64,000 bases of DNA from Cheiracanthium punctorium (taxonomy: Eukaryota; Arthropoda; Arachnida; Araneae; Cheiracanthiidae): contig JAWZYV010000718.1 of NCBI GenBank assembly GCA_038373885.1, positions 124,001-188,000 on the forward strand, given 5' to 3'. The stretch's first letter is position 1; each line of letters opens with the position of its first letter. A model generated the notes under the pieces. That model did not search any database, had not been told where the DNA came from, and saw only the letters and a program-made list of their open reading frames with translations. The position numbers and the translations under genes were made by a program. Shown in pieces: positions 34,401-43,135 of this stretch.

Positions 34401-36816
34401 GTGGGGTGTGTTGTGGGGTGGGTTTGTGGTGTTGGGGGTGGTTTTGTTTGTTTGGGGGTGTTGTGGGTTGGGTTTGTTGGGTTGGTTGGGGTTTGGTGGT
34501 GTGGGTTGGGTGTTGGTGGGGTGTGGGGTGTTGTTGGGGTTGGTGTGTGTTGGGGTTGGGGTGGTTGTGGGTGTTGGGTGGTGTTTGTGGTGTTGGGGGT
34601 GGTTGTGGGTGGGTGGGGTGTGTGTGGGTGGTTTTGGTGTTGGTTGTGGGTGGGTGTTGTGGGTGTGTGGGGTGTTGTGTGGTGTTGGGTGGTTGTGGGG
34701 TTGTTGGGGGTGGTGTGTTGTGGGTGGTGTTTGGTGGGTGTGTTGGGGTGTTTGTGTTTGGGTGGTGGTGTGTGGTGTGTTTGGGTTGGGTTGGTTGTGG
34801 TGGTGTGGGGTTTGTGGTGGGTTGTTGGGGGGTGTTGTGGGGTTTGTGGTGGTGGGGTTGGTTGTGGGGGTGGGTGTGGTGTTGTGGGTGGTTTGTTGGG
34901 TGTGGGGTGTGGGTGGTGGGTTGGGTGGGTTGGGTGTGGGTGGTTTGTTTGTGGTGTTGGGGTTGGTGTGTTGTGTTGGGTGTGTTGGTGTGGGGGTGGT
35001 GTGGGGGTTGGGTGTGTTGGTGGTGTGTGGTGTTTGGGGTGGTGGTGGTGGGTGTGGGGTTGTTGTGGGTGGTGTTTGTGGGTGGTGGGTGTGGTGTTGG
35101 GGGTGGGTTGTGTGTTGTGGGGTGGGTTTGTGGTTGGGTGTGGTGGGTGGTTGGTGGGTTTTGTGTGGGTGGGTGTGGTTGTGGTGGTGTTGGGGTGTGG
35201 GTGGGGTTTGTGGTGTGGGTTGTTGGGGTGTGGTGGGTTGTTGGGGTGTGTTTGTGTTGTTGTGGGTGGTTGGTTTGGGGTGTGTGGTGGGGGTGTGGGG
35301 TGGGTTGTTGTTTGGTGGTGTGGTTGGGTGGGGTTGTGGGTGTTGGGTGGGGGTGGTGGGGTTGTGTGGTGTTGGGTGGGGTTGGTGTTTGGTGGTTGTG
35401 TGGGGTGGGTGGTGTTGGGTTGGGGTGGGTGGGGTGGGTGGGGTGTTTTGTTGGTGGGTTGTTGGTTGTGTGGGTGTGGGGTGTGGTGGGTGGTTTTGGG
35501 TGGGGTGGTGGTTGTTGGGGTGGTTGTGTTGGGGGTGTGGTGTGGGTGTGTGGGTGGGTGTGTTGTGGGGGGGTTGTGTTGGTGTGGTGTTTTGGTTGTG
35601 GGTGTGTGGGTGGTGGTGGGTGTTGTGGTGGTGGTTTGGGGTGTTGGTGGGTGTTGGTGGGTGTGTGGTGTGTGGGGGTGGTTGTGTGGGGTGTGGGGTG
35701 GGGGTTGTGGGTGTGTGGTGTGTTGGGTGGGGTGTGGGGTGTGGGGGTGGGTGTTTGTTGGGTTTGGGTGGTGTGTTGGTGTTTGGTGTGGGTGGTTGTT
35801 GGTGGTGGGTTGGTGGGGGGTTTGGGTGTGGGTGTGGTGTGTGGGTGTGGTGGGTGTTGGTGTTGTGGGGTGGGGGTGGTGGTTGGTGGTGTTGGGGGTG
35901 GGGTGTGGTGTGGTTGTTTGGGTGGGTTGGTGTTGTGGTGGGTTGTGGGTGTGGGGGTGGTGGGTGGGGTGTGTGGGGTTGGGTGTGGGGGTTGTGGGGT
36001 GTGGGTTGGGTGTTGGGTGGGTGTTTGGTGGTGTGGGGGTTGTGTGGGTGGTGTTGGTGTGGTTGTGGGTGGGGTGTGGTTGTGGGTTGGTGGGGTTGTT
36101 GGGGGGTGTGGGTGTTGGTGGGTGGTGTTGTGGGTGGTGTTTGGTGGGGGGTTGTGTTTGTGGGTTGTGGGGTGGTTGGTGTGGTTGTGGGTGTGGGTTG
36201 TGTGGGTGGGTTGGTGGGTGGGGTGTGTTGTGGGGTGGTGGGGTGTTTGGTGTGTGTGGGTTTGTTGGTGTGTTGGGGGTTGGGTTGTTGTGTGGGGGTG
36301 GTGGGGTTGGGGTGGTTGGGGTGGTGGGTGTTGGTGGGTGGGGTGGTGTGTGTTTGGGGTTGGTGTGTGGTGTTTGGTGGGGGGTGGGGGTGGTGTTGGT
36401 GGTGGGGGTGGGGTGTTTTGTGGGGTTGTGTGTTGTTGTGGGTGGGGTTGTGGGTGTGGTTGGGTGTTGTTTGTGTGGGTGGGTTGGGGTGGTTTGTGGG
36501 TGTGTGGGTTGGGTGGGGTTGTTTGGGTGGTGTTGGGGGTGTTGGTGTGGGGTTGGTGGGGGGGTGGTGGGTGTTGTGGGTGTGGTTTGTGGGGGTGTTG
36601 TGGTGGGTGTTGGGTTTTTGGTGGTGTGGTGGTGTTTTGGGTGGGTGGTTGGGTGTGGGTTGGTGGGGTGGGTTGGGTTGGGTGGTGTGTTTGGTGTGGG
36701 GTTGGGGTGGGGGTGGTTGTGGTTTTGGGTGTGGTTGGGTGGTTGGGTGTGTGGGTTTGTTGTGGGGTTGTTGGTGGTTGGGGTTGGTGGGGTGGGGTGG
36801 GTTGTGTGGTGGGGTG
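10406..36816. other. 26.4-kb tract made only of G and T; probable sequencing/assembly artefact
   Basis: No A or C occurs from 10406 to 36816. The three forward frames are uninterrupted for about 8,800-9,000 codons, and their translations over the tract contain only G, V, W, C, L and F, the six residues that G/T codons can encode. This confirms the absence of A and C at every codon position. No repeat unit is visible. T content in counted 60-base samples is 21/60 (12001), 15/60 (17041), 10/60 (19381), 14/60 (26941) and 30/60 (34441), so composition drifts smoothly. It is not a gene: codon content is forced by the alphabet. It is not telomeric or satellite: there is no periodicity. A base-calling failure in one long single-strand read, kept because no other read could correct it, is the simplest explanation. 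A real, extremely strand-biased sequence cannot be excluded from sequence alone. Confidence 0.85.
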
Positions 36817-38146
36817 AGTGTGTGGGTGGGGTGGGGTGGGGTTGGTGATTTGGGTGGATGTGTGGTTTTGTGGGGGGGGTGGTTGGGGTTGGGGGTTGGG
36901 TTGTGTTTGGTGGGGTGGGGGGTGGGTGGTTGTGGGGGGGTGTGGGGTGGTTGTGGGAGTGTGTTTTGGGGTGGTATGTGGGGTTTTTGTTGTGTGTTTG
37001 GGGTGGGTTTGGGTATTGGGTGTGTGGGTTTGTATGGGGGGTTTTTGAGTGTGTTGGGTGGTTGGGTGGTTTGTGTGTTTGTTGGTGTGTGTTGTGGGGT
37101 TGGGGGTTGGGTTTTGGTTGGATGGGGGTTGTGGGTAGGGGGGGTTGGGGGGATGGTTTGTGGGAGGGGGTTGGTGGTGTTGGGGGAGGTGTGGTGGATT
37201 TGGTTGTTGGGGTTGGTGTTTTTGGTTTGTGGTGGGGTGGGGTTTGGTTGGTGGGTTTTAGTGGGGTTTGGGGAGGGGGGTTGGGTGTAGTGGTGTGGTG
37301 GTGGGGATTGTGTTGTTGGGGGGGGGGATTTGGTGGTGGGGGGGGGGGGTTGGTTGTGTTGGGGTTGAGTTTGGTGGTTGTGGGGGGAGGTTTTGGGGTG
37401 GTGGGGGTTGGTTGGGTGGTGGTTTTGGTTGTGTGTGGTGTGTGGGGGTGGGGGTGGGGTTTGTGTTGGAGTTGTGGGGGGGGTGGGGTTTTTGTGTGTT
37501 GGGTGTTGGGGTTGTTTGGTGTGGTGGGTATGGTTTGTTGTGTGTGGGGGTGGGTTTTTGTTTTTGTGTGTGGGTGTGGGGGGTTTGGGTTGTGTTGGGT
37601 TGGGTGTTGTGGGTGTGGTTTTGTGGTGTGTGGGGGGGGTTTGGGTTGTTGGGGTGGGGGTGATGTTTGGGTGGGTGGGGTTTGTTTGGTGTTTGGGTGG
37701 GTTTTTTGGAGATTTGGGTTGGGGGAATGGGATGTGAGTGGGTTGGTGTTGGTGGGGGTGTTTGTTGTGTTTGGGTAGTTATTTTTGTTTATGGGGGATT
37801 AGGTTTGTTGGTTTTGTTTTGGGGGATGGGGGGGAGGTGTTGGTTTTGTATAGGGATTTTGGGTAGTTATTGAGAATTTGGATGATGGTAATTTGTGTTT
37901 TTTGGAGGAGAGGTTTTTGGGGGTTTGGTTTTGTTATTGTATTTGTTTATTGTTTTGGTAAAGGTTTTTGTTAAGTTGTGGGGTAATATGGTTATTATTG
38001 TGAGGTTAAAAAAGTATTGGTTTTTTGGGGGGGGATTGTTTAGTGATGAAAGAGAGGGGATTTATTGATTGGAAGAAAAAATTGAGGGTTTGTTATAATA
38101 TGTTTGTGTATTGGGTTTGGTGTGTGTTATTGATTTGTGGTAGTGG
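36817..38146. other. Graded exit zone: A returns progressively, C still absent
   Basis: The first A is at 36817. A is sparse to about 37,200, common by 37,800 and abundant by 38,040-38,100, while G falls. No C occurs until 38147. Together with 10400-10405 this makes a C-free span of 27,747 bp. Short frames here are continuations of the G/T alphabet and are not genes. The ordered recovery of two bases looks like a recovering signal more than a biological boundary. Confidence 0.82.
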
Positions 38147-38301
38147 CAGAACGTCAAAGTGACAACAGCCGATCCCGCAGCCGGTGGACGTCAGGCAAGC
38201 GCGCCCCGCCGCCCTCTCATTCTTGGTTGAGACCCAAAATGAGAAGTATCCGAACAGCTCGCATTAGCCATACGTAGAGTAGGAAACTGGGGAGGATTCC
38301 A
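38147..38301. other. First normal bases after the block, locally GC-rich
   Basis: The first C is at 38147. The 60 bases from 38161 are 43/60 G+C, far above the surrounding AT-rich DNA. No gene is recognised: the open stretch is short and stops near 38230. It could be genuine sequence or the tail of the same artefact. Confidence 0.4.
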
Positions 38302-38452
38302 TCTTGTGAGAAGCATGCATATTTGATGATGTCAAAGAACATCGCGAATTCAATACTTTTATAAGTTGTTGTGTATTGGATTTCTCTTCCGACTGCTTTT
38401 AGTTTCTTTAAACTGAAAGAGATAGATGAATTATGAAATGTAGCGTTTAGAG
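38302..38452 (+). repeat. Repeat copy interrupted by a hAT-type insertion; paralogue at 43136-43285
   Basis: Shares with 43136-43285 the ordered blocks GCATGCATATT, GATGTCAAAGA, AAGTTGTTGT, TTGGATTTCTCT and GAGATAGATGAATTATGAAATGTA. In this copy the repeat is cut at GTTTAGAG by the element at 38453-39182. The 43-kb copy reads straight through (ATTTAAAG at the equivalent place), acting as a related empty site. Confidence 0.78.
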
Positions 38453-38514
38453 CATAAGCGTAAAGTTTTCAAAATTATTGGGGGGCCGGGCCCCACAACC
38501 ACATATATTCACGT

Positions 38515-38683
38515 CAGTGGAGTAGCCAAAGGGGGGGTTATACCCCCCCATGAGGAATTTTTTGCCATACAAAATGTATATGCCTCACTCCCTTATCATA
38601 CACCCGTACCGTATACATATATGTCAGTCGCAGAAGTCGTACCCCCCCCCCTTCCCCTTAGAAAATTTCTGGCTACGCCACTG
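38515..38683. mobile_element. hAT-type MITE (CAGTGGAGTAGCC), nested
   Basis: Starts CAGTGGAGTAGCC and ends GGCTACGCCACTG, with a G run and a C run inside each end and the shared ACAAAATGTATAT stretch. The flanks ATTCACGT (38507-38514) and ATTTATGT (38684-38691) match at 6 of 8 positions, a decayed TSD. It belongs to the same family as 1318, 8677 and 53613. Confidence 0.8.
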
Positions 38684-38689
38684 ATTTAT

Positions 38690-38902
38690 GTACATATAAC
38701 TTACTCTTAACTGCCAACTAGTACGGAATAGAATGAACCACTTTTTCTACATGATTTTTCGGCTTAAAATATAGCAAAATTTTTGTGCTGCGCGCTCGAG
38801 CTGGTTACTATTTTGAAAAAAATAATTTTAAAATATACTGTTTACAAAAAGTGGTTAATTATATTCCGTAGTAGTTGGCAGCTATGACTTACTGTATGTA
38901 AG
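38690..38902. repeat. Inverted repeat with arms of about 55-60 bp
   Basis: The left arm (about 38690-38746) contains CTTAACTGCCAACTAGTACG and ACCACTTTTT. The right arm (about 38841-38902) is its near reverse complement with CGTAGTAGTTGGCAGCTATG. The arms enclose about 95 bp. It may be a further foldback MITE inside the 730-bp element. Confidence 0.7.
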
Positions 38903-39185
38903 TGTAAATTATTGGAGGCGCTCGAGCTCTATGGGTCCATAGAATTCTACACCTATGTAAGGTAAGTATCCATGTTAGTATCTTTCTACCATGTTATAAG
39001 TTAAAAATAGAAGCAAAGAAAACGTTTTTTAAACGTTTGTAAATGGCGTGAAATACTTTTTTTTATGTTAGTATAAATTAGTTTTCTGTATTGAGTGGTA
39101 AATTATTGGGTGGGCTCAGCCCCTATTCACAATTTATTGGGGGGGCTCGAGCCCCACGGGCCCATATAACTCTACGCCTATGGTT

Positions 39186-39246
39186 TAGAGTGAGTTACGT
39201 TTAAATGTTAGCTTGAGACAGCTATCGTTTAATGTAACTCACTCTA
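39186..39246. repeat. Short perfect stem-loop
   Basis: TAGAGTGAGTTAC (39186-39198) pairs with GTAACTCACTCTA (39234-39246), a 13-bp perfect stem extended by imperfect TTTAAA/TTTAA pairing. It overlaps the right TSD of the 730-bp element. Function unknown. Confidence 0.65.
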
Positions 39247-39361
39247 CTTTGATTTCTAGGCAGTGTCGGATCCAGAAAAGTTTCAACTAAGGGGGGAGCA
39301 TAGGTAGGGGAAGCAGAAGCATATTATCGGAAATAGCTCACTGTCTCTCCCTTTTATTTAA

Positions 39362-39791
39362 CCCTTTGAGGCGCAACCCTTTCCCAATGCTCGAAAAAGT
39401 GCAGCCGTTGCCATCGCTCGACTTAACTACCAGCAAGATGACGGACAATCGAAACGTTCATCGCGTGCCACAGATCTAGAGACCCTTTTTGGTACGCAGC
39501 TGGCTGTGCGCGATCGTCTGTCATCTTGCTGGTAGTTAAGTCGAGCGATGGCAACGGCTGCCCTTTTTTCAGCATTGGGCAATCTATCCAGCTCTTCTCG
39601 CATTCTCCCATTTTTCAGCAGATGTTAAAAATAAGCGTGACAATTTTTTTCACGGAAAATGACGTGCTAAAAAGTAGAGGATTCTCGTGGAGCTATATTT
39701 TTATAGAAATCAAATCTATTCTTCGTGACTGGCAACAGTCAAAACGTCAGAGTTTGGTGCTCCTAGAGCGGGAACACTGCGCGTTAAAGGG
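39362..39791. mobile_element. piggyBac-like MITE, complete (430 bp)
   Basis: Flanked by TTAA at 39358-39361 and 39792-39795. The ends are CCCTTTGAGGCGCAACCC and, reversed, CCCTTTAACGCGCAGTGTTC. TTAA targets with C-run ends are diagnostic of piggyBac-type elements. About 50-60 bp at 39398-39447 is inverted at 39517-39578 (CTCGACTTAACTACCAGCAA and its complement), so the interior folds into a hairpin with a loop of about 70-100 bases. No transposase. Related copies lie at 9237 (half) and 57843-59300 (interrupted). Confidence 0.85.
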
Positions 39792-39929
39792 TTAACCCGG
39801 GAAGCTCTACAGAGCCGTTCCTAACACTTTTTTTGAGTCTGGGCGATTATGGCAACGCAACGCAACTGCGATTTGCCTAGGATGGAGGTGCCTTCGTAGG
39901 AGGACTTTCTAAGAGCTTCAAACGCGTAT

Positions 39930-40070
39930 TTAAGTTACATCTGGAGAAAACCTACCTAAACTCCAGACCGTTAGATCGATGGGCCGCGCGATGGGACCCG
40001 AACCCAGGACCTTCACACTTCGGCCGCCTACCATTTTCAGTGACATAACCACTGTGCCATTGAGAGGCCC
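39930..40070 (-). mobile_element. tRNA-derived SINE, family II copy 1
   Basis: On the minus strand it starts GGGCCTCTCAATGG, then an A-box-like TGGCACAGTGGTTATG, a B-box-like GGGTTCGGGTCCCATC, and a tail with GATCTAACGGTCTGGAG and TTTTCTCCAGATGTAA. A second copy with the same order is at 62333-62466. The tail differs from that of the SINE at 8516, so it is a separate family. Confidence 0.72.
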
Positions 40071-40599
40071 AAGACTTTCTTTTAGGGGGGGGATAGCGAT
40101 TAACTGAAAAGTCAAATATCCGTTTTTACCAACTTATTATTTATTTATTTTTTTTAGCAACTATGTAACCGATATATTACTTTTGCCAACTGAGTTTGTA
40201 TAATTTTGCGAAGTGTACCAGAAATAGAAAGTAAATTATAGTTTTCGTTGATTTTTTTTTACCAGGTTTGCCAACTAGATATCTAATTTTGCCAAGTTTA
40301 ACAGAATTTGCGAGTGTTAGAGGGTAGATTCGTGCTCCCTTAGCAAAGCCCCTGAAGTCCTAGCGGTGTCTTTTGGTTCTAGCAATCATTATCAAAAAAA
40401 TTATTTTCTCTTGGCTGGCATAATAGCAGTTTCTAATTAACATAATTTAAAAAATTCTAAATAAAAAAAAAGGTGTTTTGATACTGTAAGCTATGCAATA
40501 AACAAGAAAAATTAAAATTTGAGAAAAAGTTCCGAATTTTCCGGGTTAACCCGTTCATTTTTAATGTTAATTTCATGTTTAGCCTCTTCGCCCTTATCA
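40071..40599. other. AT-rich intergenic DNA, nothing identified
   Basis: No coding or RNA signature; several T and A runs. Confidence 0.5.
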
Positions 40600-40603
40600 T
40601 TAA

Positions 40604-40878
40604 TCCATTTGTGCCCAGATATTTTTCTGACTTTTTTCGACTTTTGCTAATACCAGCGTTAATAGATAAATTTCTGATGTCAACTTCTTGAACAAGGGAT
40701 GATTTCCTTTAAACTCATTATTTATAAAAATTGAAATGTCGGCTTCCTATTGGTCATGATAAAATATTTTGCGAAGTTGAGGTTCAATACTCGTGAATAA
40801 AGAATAGGAAAAATAAATAACGTTTTCGACCGATATCGAAAATGCCGCCCCAAAAAAGGGACACTAGGCATAAATGGG
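40604..40878. mobile_element. Second piggyBac-like MITE (275 bp)
   Basis: Flanked by TTAA at 40600-40603 and 40879-40882. The left end TCCATTTGTGCCCAGAT pairs with the reversed right end CCCATTTATGCCTAGTG, an imperfect inverted repeat. It has no coding capacity. Its end sequence differs from that of the 39362 element, so it is another family using the same TTAA target. Confidence 0.72.
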
Positions 40879-40882
40879 TTAA

Positions 40883-41550
40883 AAAGACGCAACAGAGAAC
40901 TCTCCTTCTTTGACCAATGCTGTTTCCCAAAATGGTTCTCTGAATGCTCCGCTAGAACCAAGCGTTGCACTTACGCAAATCGCTAAGGAGCCTTTCTGGA
41001 AAACAACATCTGTCAAAAGGAGAGAGAGTCTTTATAGCTGCGTCTCTCTTAATGATGAGAGCAGAAAGGTTAAACATAGGTTTAGTAGTGGGTTTAGTAG
41101 TAGTGTAAAAAAAAAATAGAAAAAACTATTCATTGTAACCAAACCTTTGAAAAATCACTACCAAATACTTCATATAATCTGCTTACATCACGACTGCATG
41201 TTCTATTAGAGTATATTGCTTTAAATAGACAGCTTTCAGTTCACTTTCTAATCATGTTGGGTCCCCTCCTCCTCAAAAAAAGAGCATTAGTGAATTTTCA
41301 GACGTCTGTTTTATGATTAAAGGATTAGATATGCCAAAAGTGTGTCAATCAAAGTATTACTTGACTCCTTCAGATTGGTGGGCCCAATACTCTTTTGGAA
41401 ATGACTCGTTAACTCTTTATAAAACCAGTCATCCAACGTATATGTGATGCTTATTAATTTTTTACTATACTATGTTTTCTTTTTATTACATTAATCAGTA
41501 TTTATCACCCATTGCCTAGCAATAACAAGAGAAAACAAATAGATTCAATG
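40883..41550. other. AT-rich intergenic DNA, nothing identified
   Basis: A short frame at 40910-41119 shows no motif and is probably chance. Confidence 0.5.
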
Positions 41551-42137
41551 TGATACAAGGTGTCTACTAAATTTCTGAAAGTCAATTTCCTGACTCTTTC
41601 CAGACTTTTGGAAGCTTCAGGACAAAATTTCTTGATCATAGATGCATTTTTTATTTTGGGAAATCCCTCAACACTATAAAATCCTTTCTATATTTAAATA
41701 TTTTGCTGCAACTTACTTGAAATAAGTTTTCAACAGTAATATAATCATTGATGCACTTGAGTTAGATAAGAAAAAAAATTACTATATGAGTTTCAAGTAA
41801 GATACTATTGCTAGTTCAGATTTAACTAGTAGTGGCCAATACTATATTTGCGTTGAAGGTGGTACTTATGTGATGTATCTAAATGACAATATTAAACGCA
41901 GATGCCAAATTTCAAACATAAATTTTAATCTTTAGGTCTACTACTCTTCAAATCTGGAAATATACAGAGCAATACTAGTGAAAATTTCTATACTTTATCA
42001 CTAGTCGTAGATAGATTAGTTTTTTGACCCTTCCGTTACAAGACACACCTCAGTACAAAATGTAAAACAGGTGTGAATATCGCATACCCCACAAACATTC
42101 TGAATTATTCATTCTATTTTAGCATAAATTATCTTTA

Positions 42138-42666
42138 CAGGGTTTCTACAGATTTCTCAGCTTTTGCTTCCCTGACTTTCCCTGACATTTATCACGCTCT
42201 TCCCTGACTTTATCTAACGTGCTTTTCCGAATTTTGTGTTTCTATTTTTAACATTACATCCTTTAATTAATAATTTTTTATGTATTTTGCTCCTTTTTTT
42301 ACAAATAATAATAATTATAAAATTAATATATACAAGAATCTTATTTGACATCACTGGATTCTAACAAAAACCATGTTTGATAATAATTTAGGATAAAATT
42401 AAGCATATTTCAACTGAACTAGATATTCTCATAAAGAAAACATTTTAAAATTATTTATGAGGTTGAATGAGAAAATGAAAATAAAACAATTTCTATACTT
42501 AGGTTCAAACAGCAAATATTTTCTTGATTCAAAATTAAATTTTTCTTGCTTTTCCCTGACCTTTCTTCAATTTCTGCTAATTTCCCTGACTTTTTTTTTT
42601 CCCGAATCCCTGACTTTCCTTGACCAAAATATATTTCCCTGACTTTCCAGGTCTGTAGAAACCCTG
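42138..42666. mobile_element. Nested 529-bp MITE with CAGGGTTTCTACAGA ends
   Basis: Starts CAGGGTTTCTACAGA and ends TCTGTAGAAACCCTG, a perfect 15-bp inverted repeat. The flanks share CTTTA directly before and after (42133-42137 and 42667-42671), a possible 5-bp TSD. Subterminal TTCCCTGACTTTCC motifs resemble those of its host element, so the two may belong to related families. Non-coding. Confidence 0.75.
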
Positions 42667-42699
42667 CTTTATCCATATTTTTCACACTCTGGAACACTC

Positions 42700-42867
42700 T
42701 CACACTCTGGCATTTTGCGAGACGAGACAGAGATTTACAGCTTTTTTGCGAAGGGAGACAAACATTTTTAACATTATGATATAGGGATTTTTGCGAGACG
42801 AGACAAAGCTTTTCGGCCGTTTTGCGAGACGCGAGACGCCTATTTTTCGTCTGTCGTCCATCTCTAG
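42700..42867. mobile_element. hAT-type fragment (GCGAGACGAGAC family)
   Basis: Block order matches 9076-9236: GCGAGACGAGACAGAGATTT, ATGATATAGGGA and GCGAGACGAGACAAAGCTTT. It ends at CCATCTCTA, the typical TAGAGATGG terminus reversed. The other end and a TSD are not found. Confidence 0.62.
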
Positions 42868-43135
42868 GGGGAACCTGCAAAGAAATTTCCATACAAAGGA
42901 AAATATATATCTTTTCAGAGAATTTTTCTTACCCATTTTGCATTTTCCAGGTATTTTCTAGACTTTCCTGACCTATTTCGCAATTTCCTGGTATTTTACA
43001 GACTTTCCTGATTTTCCTGACCGGTAGGCACCCTGTGATATTCTTGTCAATTCTTAATTCAGTAGATAAAGGGTTAAGTGCACTCAAGGGGGATGTGATC
43101 AGCCATCGTCCCTCCTTTGGATCCGCCACTGAGTT

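Larger units (their letters stand above)
38453..39182. mobile_element. hAT-type element (CATAGGCGTAGA ends), 730 bp, with nested insertions
   Basis: Starts CATAAGCGTAAAG and ends CTCTACGCCTATG, flanked by a perfect 8-bp TSD GTTTAGAG at 38445-38452 and 39183-39190. TTATTGGGGGG...GGGCTCGAGCCCC motifs adjoin the ends, and two further end-like copies lie inside (about 38905-38957 and 39101-39130), suggesting nesting or duplicated termini. No transposase. It contains the MITE at 38515-38683 and the inverted repeat at 38690-38902. Confidence 0.85.
41556..43035. mobile_element. DNA transposon-like element with 5-bp TSD (about 1.48 kb), unclassified
   Basis: Starts CAAGGTGTCTACTAAATTTC and ends GGTAGGCACCCTG, an imperfect inverted repeat, flanked by TGATA at 41551-41555 and 43036-43040. 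Both ends are followed inward by runs of TTTCCTGACT/GACTTTCCTG. No transposase. It contains the insertion at 42138-42666 and a hAT-type fragment at 42700-42867. The 5-bp TSD differs from the 8-bp hAT elements around it, so I leave the superfamily open. Confidence 0.7.

Noticed and set aside
10406..36816. Giant telomere-like or satellite array
   Set aside because: No fixed repeat unit such as TTAGG or TTGGGG in tandem, no period visible, and composition drifts continuously.
10406..36816. A novel glycine- or valine-rich structural protein such as a silk
   Set aside because: The amino-acid set is forced by the two-letter alphabet, tryptophan and cysteine are very common, no modular repeat exists, and no promoter, splice or end signals are seen.
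10342..37290. Three overlapping plus-strand open frames of about 8,800-9,000 codons
   Set aside because: They exist only because the tract lacks A, so TAA, TAG and TGA cannot occur. The residues are limited to those encoded by G/T codons, there are no domains, and all frames are equally open.
36818..37873. Short frames of 68-306 codons in the exit zone
   Set aside because: They continue the G/T-driven residue set with occasional A-containing codons. No motif, and C is absent throughout.
42140..43035. CRISPR-like array from repeated TTTCCCTGACT motifs
   Set aside because: Motif spacing is irregular, there are no unique spacers of equal size, and the motifs sit inside transposon ends in eukaryotic DNA.
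39261..43131. A 3.9-kb hAT element between CAGTGTCGGATCC (39261) and GGATCCGCCACTG (43131)
   Set aside because: The ends look related, but the flanks TTTCTAGG and AGTTTTCA do not match as a TSD and unrelated elements fill the interval. They are probably independent lone ends.
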